A stretch of 64,000 nucleotides of DNA from positions 1-64,000 of the forward strand of contig JADYXQ010000089.1 in NCBI GenBank assembly GCA_021772135.1, read 5' to 3'. Of this stretch, positions 1-8,806 are shown in pieces; position 1 is the first letter of the stretch; the number at the start of each line of letters is the position of its first letter. The notes under the pieces are model-generated. The model had not been told where the DNA came from and ran no database searches. It was given only the letters and a program-made list of their open reading frames with translations. The translations under genes and the position numbers were made by a program. The stretch comes from Candidatus Obscuribacter sp. (GTDB lineage Bacteria > Cyanobacteriota > Vampirovibrionia > Obscuribacterales > Obscuribacteraceae).

Positions 1-96
1 GGTATGCCAGGCTGCTCTACTCTCGGCATTCCAGGCAGATCGCCTTTCGGTATGCCTGGCTGCTCTACTCTCGGCATTCCAGGCAGATCGCCTTTC
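1..96. repeat. 48-bp tandem repeat, two near-identical copies
   Basis: The 48-base unit at 1-48 recurs at 49-96 with essentially no change. It encodes 16 residues on the minus strand within the edge repeat protein. More copies may lie outside the window, and diverged copies are visible between about 97 and 190. Confidence 0.85.
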
Positions 97-1328
97 GGTT
101 GGTCGCCACGGGGGAAACCCGGCTGATCAACTCTAGGCAGCCCTGGCTGGTCGCCCTTCGCTATACCAACACCCGGGAGATCGGTTCTCGGTACTGGCAC
201 CTGCGCACCGGGCTGTATACCGGGCTGAATGACTTGACCAGGCTTGAGCACTTCCACCGCCACCTGGCCTGGTTCGACTTCAACAGCAGGCAGCTTTACT
301 TCGATGCGAGGCTCGATGGGCTTTACCTCAGAAGGCTTGATGTCGGTTCTCACCTCATTAGTTGGAGGCAGTCTATTTTCAGGCTTAACGGGTTGGCCGT
401 CGCTATCGCGATCAAATCTTCCTCGCCCTTCTCTTGCCTTCATCGGCTCAAGCACCGGCTGGCCGTCGTCGTTGCGATTGACCGAATAGCGCCGCGGTTG
501 ATCACCTTCTCTGGTAAAAAACATTTCTTGCCCGTTGGCATTGGTGAGTCTGCCGTTCACCGGCTTGCCGTCAATCTCCATGGTTACCTGATTACGCGGT
601 AGCCGGCCATTATCATTGACAACCGGTTGATCGCCTCTAACAGTGCCTGGTTTGACGTCTGGATTAGTTACCGTCTGGTCACCTCTGATGGTGGCTGGTC
701 TGACATCCGGATTAGCTACAGTCTGATCGCCTCTGATTCTGCCTGGTCTTACTTCAGTATTCACTTCCGGCTTAACTTCAGGCCTGTTATTAAGTCGGCC
801 ATCGTTAGTAGGTCGGCCGTCATTAACCTGCCTGCCTTCACCATCGTTTCCGTTTCCGTTTCCGTTACGGCGGCCAGGCGTTTCGACTTCGTTACGTTGA
901 ACTTTTCTGTAAGGCTCAAGAGTTGGAGCGCCGTCATCATTGCGCGTCACCGTATATTTGCGGCGCTGATCACCTTCGGTAGCGACAAAAACTTCTTGAC
1001 CCTCTCGGGTATAACTTTTACCGGCAACGGGCTTGCCGTCTATATCCATAGTGCTCGGACGTACTCGTACCGGGCCGCCTGAGGTGGCATCATTCTCAAA
1101 TTGGCGTGCGCTCGTATTCACATTTCCCGGCTTGGGCAAAACCTCTTTGCCGGAAGCGTCCATTAATAGTTCATGTGTTGTACTGCCGCTGCTTTCAACG
1201 GGCAATGTTTTATCAGCTACTGCAGCTCCGGCCGCTTTACGCAGGTTCGCATTATCGTCACCAGTAGTGACTTTTTTCTCTTCGGCCTGGTTAGTAGCGT
1301 CAGCAGCAGCAGCCGCATTTTTAGGCAT
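1..1328 (-). CDS. low-complexity tandem-repeat protein, C-terminus cut by window edge
   Basis: The minus-strand frame is open from an ATG at 1328 to the left edge, giving about 442 codons with no stop. The protein starts MPKNAAAADATNQ and shows no signal peptide or membrane segment. A module beginning M-[DE]-I-D-G-K-P-V and ending R-N-D-D-G-x-P-x-L-E-P occurs twice, near residues 98-140 and 253-298. Between and after these copies lie short charged repeats of the type R-G-D-Q-T-V-x-N-P-D-V. The last residues fall into a 16-residue unit, G-D-L-P-G-M-P-R-V-E-Q-P-G-I-P-K, repeated as near-identical DNA at the edge. An AGGGA lies upstream of the ATG as a weak ribosome site. I recognise no family; a surface or scaffold role is only a guess. 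The many plus-strand ORFs here are shadows. Confidence 0.8.
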   Translation of the reverse strand, partial: MPKNAAAAADATNQAEEKKVTTGDDNANLRKAAGAAVADKTLPVESSGSTTHELLMDASGKEVLPKPGNVNTSARQFENDATSGGPVRVRPSTMDIDGKPVAGKSYTREGQEVFVATEGDQRRKYTVTRNDDGAPTLEPYRKVQRNEVETPGRRNGNGNGNDGEGRQVNDGRPTNDGRLNNRPEVKPEVNTEVRPGRIRGDQTVANPDVRPATIRGDQTVTNPDVKPGTVRGDQPVVNDNGRLPRNQVTMEIDGKPVNGRLTNANGQEMFFTREGDQPRRYSVNRNDDGQPVLEPMKAREGRGRFDRDSDGQPVKPENRLPPTNEVRTDIKPSEVKPIEPRIEVKLPAVEVEPGQVAVEVLKPGQVIQPGIQPGAQVPVPRTDLPGVGIAKGDQPGLPRVDQPGFPRGDQPKGDLPGMPRVEQPGIPKGDLPGMPRVEQPGI

Positions 1329-1560
1329 CAAAAATATCCCTAGTAAGTCCCGCAGGCAAGATACATACCGCCTCACGGAAGCTTAAATATAAGGGTAGAC
1401 AACCCGGATGTCAAGGTATGCGACCAGGGCTCAATAGCGACGGGAAAAAGGCCGATAAAAACGCGTTCGCATTTAATGTTTGCCGCTGTCGAGAAACCGT
1501 TCAGCCGGCATAGATACTCTCACGTTCAAACGCCCCAAACAAATTACCAGGAAAACATCG

Positions 1561-2619
1561 ATGTCGAAAATGGCAGCACAAACGAGACGTACAGCAAACC
1601 CCGGTGCAAGAATTCGCCATACAGTAGAGGCAGGTCAGAGTCTGGCCAGCATCGCCTTAAAAGAATACGGCGACGCCCGCTTTGCCAAGTTGATTTTCAC
1701 TATTAATAGAGGCGAGATTCCGATTCGCTGCGACGGCTTCAACACATTCGCCTTTGTGGCACCAAAACAAGCTTTGTTCTTGCCCACCGTGGAAGAAGCG
1801 TCAATCTACGAAGACCACTTCTTCACCGAGACCTCACGCACCAAATTCGACCTGGCACACTATGCTCGGCCGGCCATGCCGTCAGACAATCTTGAAATGG
1901 AAATCAATGACGCCACTAAGCGCGGTGGCACCGCAGATTCGAGCCATACAGTGGCAGTCGACATCAATGCTGCTACCCCAAATCAACCTGTTTTCCATAG
2001 TATTTCTGAGAACATGAAAGGCTTGCATAAAGTGGCGAAGGAACCACAATCGTACATTGAAGTGCCCCGCGTGCCTTCTGCCCCATTCCTTCATGTCGTG
2101 TCGGAAGAAAAAACCAGCAAACCGCAATCCACATTCGACATGACGCCACCAGCTCCGAAACGAGTGCCGACAAGACAGAATGTAGATAACAGTCTGCACC
2201 ATATTGTCACTAAAGAAAAGCAAAGACAGGCTGAAATTGCCGACGATCATGAACTGTTCTTTTCGCAGGGTACTCTTGAAATCACCTCCCTGTCACACTA
2301 TTGTCGGTTAATGAAATTTGAGTCTATGGAAAATGAATCGGACTTGATGATTAAACTGCAAGTATTCGATCAAAATAAATGGCAGACCATTGCATCTTAC
2401 GTGGTGCGCAGAGAAGCTACACGCAGGCACGCTCACTATGCAGACGGCAGCAGCGCCACTGTTAATCTTGACCTGCCTAGAGATGTAGTGAAAGAGCTTT
2501 CAGTCAGTGATTTCAGCCGCAACTGGAAGAATTATAGTACCGTCTACTTTAACCATATCGAAAAAATTCGCCTTAACCAGATGAACGGCCAAACAAAAAT
2601 GATGTTGCACGCCGTTTAA
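1561..2619 (+). CDS. LysM-domain protein
   Basis: This is a 352-residue protein. A LysM-like domain near residues 22-70 (I-R-H-T-V-E-A-G-Q-S-L-A-S-I-A-L-K-E-Y-G, then the N-R-G-E-I-P region and the L-F-L-P end) suggests binding to peptidoglycan or a related glycan. The rest has no recognisable domain: a variable middle, then a more ordered C-terminal block around residues 240-350. I chose the ATG at 1561 because AGGAAA sits about 8 bases upstream; an upstream in-frame start at 1480 would add 27 residues without a good ribosome site. No signal peptide is evident. The gene converges on the glycosyltransferase with a 12-base gap and diverges from the repeat protein. Confidence 0.75.
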   Translation: MSKMAAQTRRTANPGARIRHTVEAGQSLASIALKEYGDARFAKLIFTINRGEIPIRCDGFNTFAFVAPKQALFLPTVEEASIYEDHFFTETSRTKFDLAHYARPAMPSDNLEMEINDATKRGGTADSSHTVAVDINAATPNQPVFHSISENMKGLHKVAKEPQSYIEVPRVPSAPFLHVVSEEKTSKPQSTFDMTPPAPKRVPTRQNVDNSLHHIVTKEKQRQAEIADDHELFFSQGTLEITSLSHYCRLMKFESMENESDLMIKLQVFDQNKWQTIASYVVRREATRRHAHYADGSSATVNLDLPRDVVKELSVSDFSRNWKNYSTVYFNHIEKIRLNQMNGQTKMMLHAV

Positions 2620-2631
2620 ATACATGGTCAG

Positions 2632-3807
2632 TTAAAGCTTGTCATTGTCGGCATTTTCGCCTTCGACCACGAGAGTTACTTTGCTTTGATTAACATACTC
2701 TTCAAATTCACGCATCAATTGCGGATCTACCTGTACACCAATCGGCAGTGTGTCATCATCGTCAAAACTGGCGTCGGTAAATTGTTTGCAAGCGCCTATT
2801 GCTTGCCTGACTTTTTCCAGAACTTCAGGCAGCATAATTTTGCCCATGCACTCACCGGGCTGACCGGGTGCGGCCAGACGACAAGACTTTTCACCGATGC
2901 ACTCGCAACATGCGCTTTGATCGAGCACCTGATCAAAGTAGCCGTATGGGCCGCTGCGCGCCGGATATGTAGCACCGTATAAACCGATAACCGATGTCCC
3001 TACCGCCACTGCCATATGGGCCGGCCCAGTATCGCCGCTCACAACCACATCACAGCATTTGAGAATTGCCGCCGTTTCATCTAGTTTGAGCTGCCCGCAC
3101 AAATTGATGCACTTGGAGCCGGTTTCAACATTGATGCGCTGCGCCAACTCAAAATCTTCGGGCCCACCAACAAGCACCGGTATATGCGCATAGTGCTCTA
3201 TTAGATGTCGTGCGAGGTAAATCCAGCCGTCAAGTATCCAGGCTCGCTGCGGGCGCAGGTTACCCACACCGGGAACGAGGCCGATGAGCGCACCTTCATA
3301 AAGTTTGGGGTGCTCGACTGCCAATTCAGGTATCAACCTTTCGGCTATAGCATCGGGGAAAATAGTTGGGAATAGTCGCTCTGGAGTTTCAGGACAAATT
3401 TCGCGAATGGTTTCTAAAAAGTTGCCGACAGCGTGTTGCTGATTAGCAGTCTCACTGCGATTCTTGGCGTAATGCAGCGACTTAATTTTAGTAAAGCCGC
3501 AGAGAAACTCGCCACGCATAGAGTTGGATAAATCTATAAGAAGGTCTGGGCGGAGCGAGATTAGCTGCTTGCGCAAAGCAAAAAATCCCATCTCTTTATT
3601 GAAGTCTATAAATTCATCGATGGAGGGGCAGAGGCTGAGAAGCAAAGGGCGGAGAGAACTGTGGCTCCAATATGTTATTTTTGCGCCGGGAAAATTTAGC
3701 CTTAAAGTAGCAGCAACAGGTGTAGCTAATACGGCATCCCCGATAGCGGCTGGATGAAATATCACTATATTGGCAAAAGATTGAATGTTTGAATCCATAC
3801 TAACCAT
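2632..3807 (-). CDS. glycosyltransferase family 9 (heptosyltransferase-like)
   Basis: This 391-residue protein has the GT9 layout. The N-terminal Rossmann half starts with I-V-I-F-H-P-A-A-I-G-D-A-V-L-A-T-P. The C-terminal half carries G-L-V-P-G-V-G-N, L-V-G-G-P-E-D and the nucleotide-sugar site V-S-G-D-T-G-P-A-H-M-A-V-A. GT9 enzymes transfer heptose or a similar sugar from an ADP-sugar to the growing lipopolysaccharide core at the inner membrane. Four cysteines near residues 310-345 (S-A-C-C-E-C-I-G, then S-C-R and E-C-M-G) match the Cys-rich segment often seen before the C-terminus of this family. The actual acceptor cannot be told from sequence. The gene stands alone between a convergent LysM gene and a divergent small ORF. 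Confidence 0.88.
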   Translation of the reverse strand: MVSMDSNIQSFANIVIFHPAAIGDAVLATPVAATLRLNFPGAKITYWSHSSLRPLLLSLCPSIDEFIDFNKEMGFFALRKQLISLRPDLLIDLSNSMRGEFLCGFTKIKSLHYAKNRSETANQQHAVGNFLETIREICPETPERLFPTIFPDAIAERLIPELAVEHPKLYEGALIGLVPGVGNLRPQRAWILDGWIYLARHLIEHYAHIPVLVGGPEDFELAQRINVETGSKCINLCGQLKLDETAAILKCCDVVVSGDTGPAHMAVAVGTSVIGLYGATYPARSGPYGYFDQVLDQSACCECIGEKSCRLAAPGQPGECMGKIMLPEVLEKVRQAIGACKQFTDASFDDDDTLPIGVQVDPQLMREFEEYVNQSKVTLVVEGENADNDKL

Positions 3808-3866
3808 GGCCTTTATTGGCTACTCTTCACTAGACTTATTTCGAATTTGAATTATTATTAGCAGTG

Positions 3867-4184
3867 ATGAACCAAGATTATTATTATGTTTTAGGTTGGG
3901 AGCAACCCTCGGGCAAAGTAGCGATACTTTGTCGCTCACGAGGCAATAACCCTGGGCCGGCTTACTGCTGGACAAAGCGCGAAGCCATTCAACTACGTAC
4001 TCGCCTTGCTAACGACAGGCGCGGAGAGCAAAATCCATCAGCTCGTCGCATCATTCGTCAGCTTCTAGTATATAGATATCTCGTGCATCATCCACTACTG
4101 TGGAGACAGGGAGATCTATGGGTCTACGCTGACCCCAGTGAGCTTGAACCAGTTGAAGCCGGCGTGTCTACTCACGCTTATTGA
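3867..4184 (+). CDS. hypothetical protein, about 105 residues
   Basis: I do not recognise this protein. It begins M-N-Q-D-Y-Y-Y-V-L-G-W-E-Q-P-S-G-K, is rich in Arg, Tyr and Trp, and has no signal peptide or membrane segment. A GTG directly before the ATG is an alternative start. It lies divergently from the glycosyltransferase and about 155 bases upstream of pit. Reading-frame quality and the absence of a competing frame support it, but no domain does. Confidence 0.55.
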   Translation: MNQDYYYVLGWEQPSGKVAILCRSRGNNPGPAYCWTKREAIQLRTRLANDRRGEQNPSARRIIRQLLVYRYLVHHPLLWRQGDLWVYADPSELEPVEAGVSTHAY

Positions 4185-4255
4185 ACTCCTTAATCTCCCA
4201 AATATTTTTGGCCTTGATCAGGCTATAGTTCTGAACGACTTTTAAGGCTTGTTAT

Positions 4256-4280
4256 TTAACGTCGTTAACACGTCCTTAAC
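4256..4280 (+). promoter_or_regulatory. possible Pho-box-like direct repeats upstream of pit
   Basis: TTAAC occurs three times, at 4256, 4265 and 4276. The last two are 11 bases apart, the period of the cyanobacterial PhoB box (8-base units with 3-base spacers); the unit at 4275-4282 reads CTTAACCC, one base off the usual CTTAACCT. The first gap is 9 bases, which breaks the pattern. The site is 60 bases upstream of the pit start. This is pattern matching only. Confidence 0.35.
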
Positions 4281-4340
4281 CCTCCACCTGCTAAAACGCA
4301 AGTAATCAGTCATATCAGGCTAACAAAGTAGATTATTGAG

Positions 4341-5396
4341 ATGGAAACAGAAACAGTTATAGCAGTGCTGGCCATAGGCCTCGCCCTCGCCTTTGATTTT
4401 GTCAATGGTTTTCACGACACCGCCAATGCTGTAGCTACGGTTATTTACACCAAAGCGCTCAAGCCCGGCGTAGCCATCGTCATGAGCGGCATTCTCAACT
4501 TTCTGGGTGCTCTACTGGTCGGCACGGCTGTAGCGCAAGTGATCACCAAAATTATTCCAGAAGCGTCAGTGACACTACCTATGGTGGTGGCCGTTTTACT
4601 GGCGGCAGTAATCTGGAACTTGATTACATGGTGGTATGGCATCCCTGTCAGTTCTTCACACTGCTTGATTGGCAGCTTATTCGGCGCAGGCATCACCGCC
4701 GCCATTATGAAAGGTGCAGACTGGCGCGCAGGGGTCTCGTGGCACGAACTGGAAAAAGTGGTATTAGCACTGCTGATTTCACCTTTAATCGGCTTTGCCG
4801 CCGGATTCGTCACTACCTGGCTGACTTTGAAAATCTCGAAAGAGAAAGAGCGCGATGTCAATTCTGCTAAAACCGCAGAACAGCATGCGCTGATGCGTTG
4901 GCTGCATATTTTCTCCAGCGCTTCCGTCAGTTTCTCGCACGGCAGCAACGACGGGCAAAAAACCATGGGTCTGATTACTTTGATTTTGGCCACCCATTTT
5001 GCCGCTTATGGTTATCAAAGCAATCATGTGCCTGGCTGGGTAATGGCTTCAGCAGCACTGGCCATCGCCCTCGGCACCATCATCGGCGGCTGGCGAGTAA
5101 TCCGCACCGTCGGCACAAAAATTAGCCGGGAAAAACTCAGTCACTCCCAGGGCTTCGGTGCTTCCATGAGTACTGCAGTAATCATTTTACTGGCCTCGCA
5201 CATCGGCGCACCAATCAGTACAACTCACACACTGAGCTCTGCGGTAGCAGGCGGCACTATTCCTGTGCATGGCAGAGACAAACTCAATCCCAAGACAATG
5301 AAATTGATTTTGCTCGCTTGGGTATTAACTTTACCAGTGGCTGCGACACTTTCTGCCGTTTGCTACATCATTCTCAGGTTCATATGGCACGCATAG
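4341..5396 (+). CDS. pit: PiT-family inorganic phosphate transporter
   Basis: This 351-residue polytopic protein carries both halves of the PiT signature. The N-terminal copy is F-V-N-G-F-H-D-T-A-N-A-V-A-T near residues 20-33; the C-terminal copy is S-H-G-S-N-D-G-Q-K-T-M-G near 199-210. About ten membrane segments surround a charged loop near residue 170. PiT proteins bring in phosphate, usually as a metal-phosphate complex or with a cation. The universal-stress-like gene follows 22 bases downstream, probably in the same transcript. A possible Pho-type repeat lies upstream. Together with the PPK2 gene at 27 kb it fits a phosphate-accumulating physiology. ATG at 4341 is the only sensible start. 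Confidence 0.93.
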   Translation: METETVIAVLAIGLALAFDFVNGFHDTANAVATVIYTKALKPGVAIVMSGILNFLGALLVGTAVAQVITKIIPEASVTLPMVVAVLLAAVIWNLITWWYGIPVSSSHCLIGSLFGAGITAAIMKGADWRAGVSWHELEKVVLALLISPLIGFAAGFVTTWLTLKISKEKERDVNSAKTAEQHALMRWLHIFSSASVSFSHGSNDGQKTMGLITLILATHFAAYGYQSNHVPGWVMASAALAIALGTIIGGWRVIRTVGTKISREKLSHSQGFGASMSTAVIILLASHIGAPISTTHTLSSAVAGGTIPVHGRDKLNPKTMKLILLAWVLTLPVAATLSAVCYIILRFIWHA

Positions 5397-5418
5397 ACAA
5401 TGGAGGCTGGAAAACAAA

Positions 5419-5940
5419 ATGATAATTGCAGTAGCATTCAGCTCTCCAAAACGCAGTGCCAGAACAGTTGAACTTGCAGCCAGACAAGCAAAAGCCCTTG
5501 GGGCGGAGATCGTGCTTTTGCGAATCGTGCCCGATCCAGAAAAAGTGGGCGTTGTGGCGCAACTGATTTCTTCAGACCGGCCTCAAGACAAAGCTCAACT
5601 GCAAATTGACATGACAGTAAAAATCTTGCAAGAGCAGGGCATCAAAGCTTCAGGGGTGGTGCGCGTGGGCGAAGTAGCGCGCGGCATCATTAAGACTGCC
5701 ATAGAATCGAATGCCAATATTCTTTATGTGGGCACCACTAATGTTGGCGGCCGCCAGTTCTTTTTAATGAAGCGCGATCCGATCGTCCATTATCTGGTCG
5801 ACCATTGCCCAATTACACTTTGCCTGGTGCGTCATGATGGCAGTGGAGCTGCCCTCGTCGGTGCTGAAACCGGTAGCCATGCCATCAGTCAAGCTGTCAG
5901 TGAAGTGGAAGGCGAATCAAGCGATGAAGTCGAGTCTTAG
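5419..5940 (+). CDS. universal stress protein-like (UspA fold)
   Basis: This 173-residue protein begins M-I-I-A-V-A-F-S-S-P-K-R-S, the first strand and loop of a Usp domain. It ends its core with V-G-T-T-N-V-G-G-R-Q-F-F-L-M-K-R-D-P and then C-P-I-T-L-C-L-V, which correspond to the nucleotide-binding loop and last strand. The canonical G-x2-G-x9-G-[ST] pattern is altered, so ATP binding is uncertain. An acidic tail of about 30 residues follows the domain. The position right after pit suggests it modulates or senses phosphate transport, but this is inferred only from linkage. The stop is TAG, which shows TAG is used as an ordinary stop in this genome. Confidence 0.72.
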   Translation: MIIAVAFSSPKRSARTVELAARQAKALGAEIVLLRIVPDPEKVGVVAQLISSDRPQDKAQLQIDMTVKILQEQGIKASGVVRVGEVARGIIKTAIESNANILYVGTTNVGGRQFFLMKRDPIVHYLVDHCPITLCLVRHDGSGAALVGAETGSHAISQAVSEVEGESSDEVES

Positions 5941-5949
5941 TTCGCCCGA

Positions 5950-7986
5950 TTAACCGGCATAATCCCGGCCAAGATCTAAAAAATCTTCCATCACATGCGA
6001 TGCCACTGTGGGTAACTCGCGGATAATTTTCATGGGCGGCAAACAATCGATAATCTTGCGACCATAATATTTTTTCGTCAGTCTTGAATCGAGAATAGCC
6101 ACAAGACCACGATCTTTTCGGGTGCGAATCAGCCTGCCCACCCCTTGCTTCAAGCGCATAGTGGCATGAGGCAGAGCCAAATCGTTAAACCAGCTGCGAC
6201 TGGTATCTTCTTTCATTTGCTCACAGCGTGCTTCGTAAACCGGGTCGTCAGGCACCTGAAAAGGAATGCGATCGATGATTACACAGCTTAATTGCTCGCC
6301 GTCGATACTGACCCCTTCCCAAAAACTAGAAGTCCCAAATAAAACTGCGTGAGGAGTAGCTTTAAACCACTCCACCAATTTCTGTCTGGGCATGTCGCCT
6401 TGTTTACGGCACTCATATGGAAGACGCGGTGACAGAGCCTGAAACGCGGCATTGAGAGCCGATCTGCTGGTGAACAAAACAAAAGCGCGCCCTTCAGTAA
6501 GTTCGACAATGCGCTCTATCTCTTCGAAAGCAGCGAAGAGAAAATCTTGATGATTTGGTTCGGGCAAATTGGGAGGCAAATACAAGAGCGCTTGATTTTT
6601 AAAGTCGAACGGGCTCGGTACTTGATCTTGAATCACGTAGCGATCAGCGCCAATTGAGCGTTTGAAGAAATTGAATGGGTCATCGCCGGCGGTGGCGAGG
6701 GTCGCCGACATCCAGACAGACGTTTCTAGACCAGCCTTATTAAGCAAGAGATCGGCTATGAAATGTGAAGGATCAAGCGGGGCTGCCGTCACTTCAATTT
6801 TTACTTCCTGGCGCTCTGTGCGCTCAAGCCACATCACCCATTCCTGACTTGGGGCAGCAATTAACTCCAAACAAGTGCAATAACCAGATATGGTGCTGAT
6901 TAAACTTTTGGCTTTGAGCTGTGCTTTTTCGCGCAGAAGATCTACATCTAAAATATGCTCGAAAGTCTGATTTTCTAGCCAGTCGCGCAAGATTTTAAGC
7001 GCGATGATAAGTTCGATGGCGCCCTCAACGGGCTCACGCAGCCTCATCTTGGCTGAGCGGGCCATCAAATTGAGCCGCATAAATAGCTGGCCCGAACGGT
7101 GCTCAATATCATTGATCAAATTGTTGGGCGGATTGACACGCTTGATCGCTTTGCCCAACAAAATTCGGATGCCGCGGTTGCCTATTGAACGACTGAAGGC
7201 ATCGGTGGCAATATTTGGTAAGTGATGAGCTTCGTCTACGATTAAGAGTTGATAGGGCGGCAAAATACTTCCGCCCGAGGCCGCGTCGGCCAAAAGCAGA
7301 GCGTGGTTGACCACAAGAATGTCGGCTCGCTCGGCCCGTTTTCTTGCCTCAAAATAGAAGCAGCTGCCGAAGCTGGGACACTTATTGCGCAGACAGTCAT
7401 CAGAATCTGAGTTGATTTCGCCCCAGATGTCGTAAGGCGGCACAAAGTCTAGCTCTGACACATCACCATAAGGTGAGGTGTTGACCCAATCAACAAAGTC
7501 ATCGTCGATATGCTGTTCAAGAATATGGTCGCGAAAGCGCCGAATGCCAAGATAATTGCCGCGTCCTTTAAGCAAAGCGGCGTTAATCTCGAAGGGAAAG
7601 ATCTCCTTGAGAATCGGAATATCTTTATTCATGTACTGCTCTTGCAGAGCAATGGTGGCAGTGGAAACTACCACTTTTTTACCGGCGAGAAAAGCCGGCA
7701 CTAGAGCAGCAAAGCTTTTGCCTACACCTGTCCCAGCCTCGAAAATGCCGGTTTTTTTCTGGGCAAACGAACGCTCAATCTGATGCGCCAAATCAAGCTG
7801 CGGATCGCGGATCTCGTAGTTATCGAGACTGGCGGCCAACAGTTCAAAGACGCGATCGACTGTGAAGTCACCGCGATTTTCAGGGCACAACGGTTTCTTT
7901 TCTGGCTTAGTCGGTGAAGACTTACCAGAAAGTGACGTTGCTGAAGACGAGCTATTTGTTGCTTCGGCAGACACAGGCAAATTCAC
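5950..7986 (-). CDS. DinG/XPD-like ATP-dependent DNA helicase
   Basis: This 678-residue superfamily 2 helicase has motif I G-T-G-V-G-K-S near residue 83-89, the Walker B box D-E-A-H-H, motif V F-G-T-S-S-F-W-E-G-V and motif VI G-V-G-R-L-I-R-T-R. DinG-type enzymes unwind 5'-tailed duplexes, R-loops and other structures during repair. Three cysteines in D-C-L-R-N-K-C-P-S-F-G-S-C match three of the four Fe-S ligands. The first ligand, normally a Cys after K-G-R-x-N-Y-L, is Gly here (K-G-R-G-N-Y-L-G). The start is GTG with no clear ribosome site. It lies 12 bases after the LysM membrane protein gene and probably shares its promoter. Confidence 0.88.
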   Translation of the reverse strand: MNLPVSAEATNSSSSATSLSGKSSPTKPEKKPLCPENRGDFTVDRVFELLAASLDNYEIRDPQLDLAHQIERSFAQKKTGIFEAGTGVGKSFAALVPAFLAGKKVVVSTATIALQEQYMNKDIPILKEIFPFEINAALLKGRGNYLGIRRFRDHILEQHIDDDFVDWVNTSPYGDVSELDFVPPYDIWGEINSDSDDCLRNKCPSFGSCFYFEARKRAERADILVVNHALLLADAASGGSILPPYQLLIVDEAHHLPNIATDAFSRSIGNRGIRILLGKAIKRVNPPNNLINDIEHRSGQLFMRLNLMARSAKMRLREPVEGAIELIIALKILRDWLENQTFEHILDVDLLREKAQLKAKSLISTISGYCTCLELIAAPSQEWVMWLERTERQEVKIEVTAAPLDPSHFIADLLLNKAGLETSVWMSATLATAGDDPFNFFKRSIGADRYVIQDQVPSPFDFKNQALLYLPPNLPEPNHQDFLFAAFEEIERIVELTEGRAFVLFTSRSALNAAFQALSPRLPYECRKQGDMPRQKLVEWFKATPHAVLFGTSSFWEGVSIDGEQLSCVIIDRIPFQVPDDPVYEARCEQMKEDTSRSWFNDLALPHATMRLKQGVGRLIRTRKDRGLVAILDSRLTKKYYGRKIIDCLPPMKIIRELPTVASHVMEDFLDLGRDYAG

Positions 7987-7998
7987 AAGGGAATGCGC

Positions 7999-8742
7999 TT
8001 AGTGTACTTGAGAAGCAGCAGTAGCAGCAACTTGTGCGTTAGCTTGCGGAGCAGTCTGGGAGTTAGCGGTTTGTGCGCTTGATTGATAGTTAGGCAAATT
8101 GATGGTTTGACCCAAACTCAAGAAGTTTACGTTCTTCAATCCATTAGCTTTGCAAATTGCATCAAGCAATCGTGGGCTGGCGCGCTTGTATTCGCGAATA
8201 GCGATAGCTGCCATGGTATCGCCTGAAGCAACAACCACAGTGGCGTGCGCCGGTACCAGAACTGAATTAGGGTCGCTACCCTGAGGAACCACAGCTTGTG
8301 TAGCCTGAGCTGCAGGAGCACTGGCCACGGCTACAGTTGCGTGACCTGGTTGAGAGTTGCTGGCCACCAGACCCGACACTGCAGAATAACCCCAGATGCC
8401 GATCATGGATAGCACTGCGCCTGCCATGAAGCCCAGGCTCAAGTAGAAGCTGGGAGTGCGCTTGGGTGAGTACAAGAAATCTTGATGCACACCTGGCCAG
8501 AGAGCTTCGAGTTCATCGGCCTTAGGAGCGGCCACTTCGGCAGTAATTCTATTGAATGAACCTGTATCTCGTTGAGATTGCCAGTCAGATGTTGAGGCGG
8601 TACGTTGAGCTTCTCGCTCCGCTAATGAGCGGGTAGAGATCGATACAAACGCATCCCGAGTGGAGACATCGCTGTCACGCACATATTCGGGAAGGCCTTC
8701 TAGTTCCAGCTTTTCTTGATCGTAGTTGAGCACAATTGTCAT
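7999..8742 (-). CDS. membrane-anchored LysM protein
   Basis: This 247-residue protein has a roughly 100-residue cytoplasmic N-terminus, a single hydrophobic segment near residues 100-125, an Ala/Pro/Gln-rich spacer, and a C-terminal LysM domain. The LysM begins V-V-V-A-S-G-D-T-M-A-A-I-A-I-R-E-Y and ends F-L-S-L-G-Q-T-I-N-L-P. The topology suggests an inner-membrane anchor with the LysM in the periplasm contacting peptidoglycan. The tail is Gln/Ala-rich. It is the first gene of a two-gene operon with dinG; a shared role is not obvious. A sigma70-like promoter lies upstream. Confidence 0.8.
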   Translation of the reverse strand: MTIVLNYDQEKLELEGLPEYVRDSDVSTRDAFVSISTRSLAEREAQRTASTSDWQSQRDTGSFNRITAEVAAPKADELEALWPGVHQDFLYSPKRTPSFYLSLGFMAGAVLSMIGIWGYSAVSGLVASNSQPGHATVAVASAPAAQATQAVVPQGSDPNSVLVPAHATVVVASGDTMAAIAIREYKRASPRLLDAICKANGLKNVNFLSLGQTINLPNYQSSAQTANSQTAPQANAQVAATAASQVH

Positions 8743-8776
8743 CTCTTACAACGCCACTGGGGGTAACCAAGGCAGC

Positions 8777-8806
8777 ATATTAGCCAACTTGTCACTAGAA
8801 AGTCAA
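8777..8806 (-). promoter_or_regulatory. sigma70-type promoter for the LysM-dinG operon
   Basis: On the minus strand TTGACT (8806-8801) and TAATAT (8782-8777) are separated by 18 bases. The -10 lies about 35 bases upstream of the LysM ATG at 8742. Confidence 0.55.

Noticed and set aside
99-1386. Several plus-strand ORFs over the left edge
   Set aside because: The minus-strand frame is continuously open here and encodes clear protein repeats; the plus-strand ORFs are its shadows.
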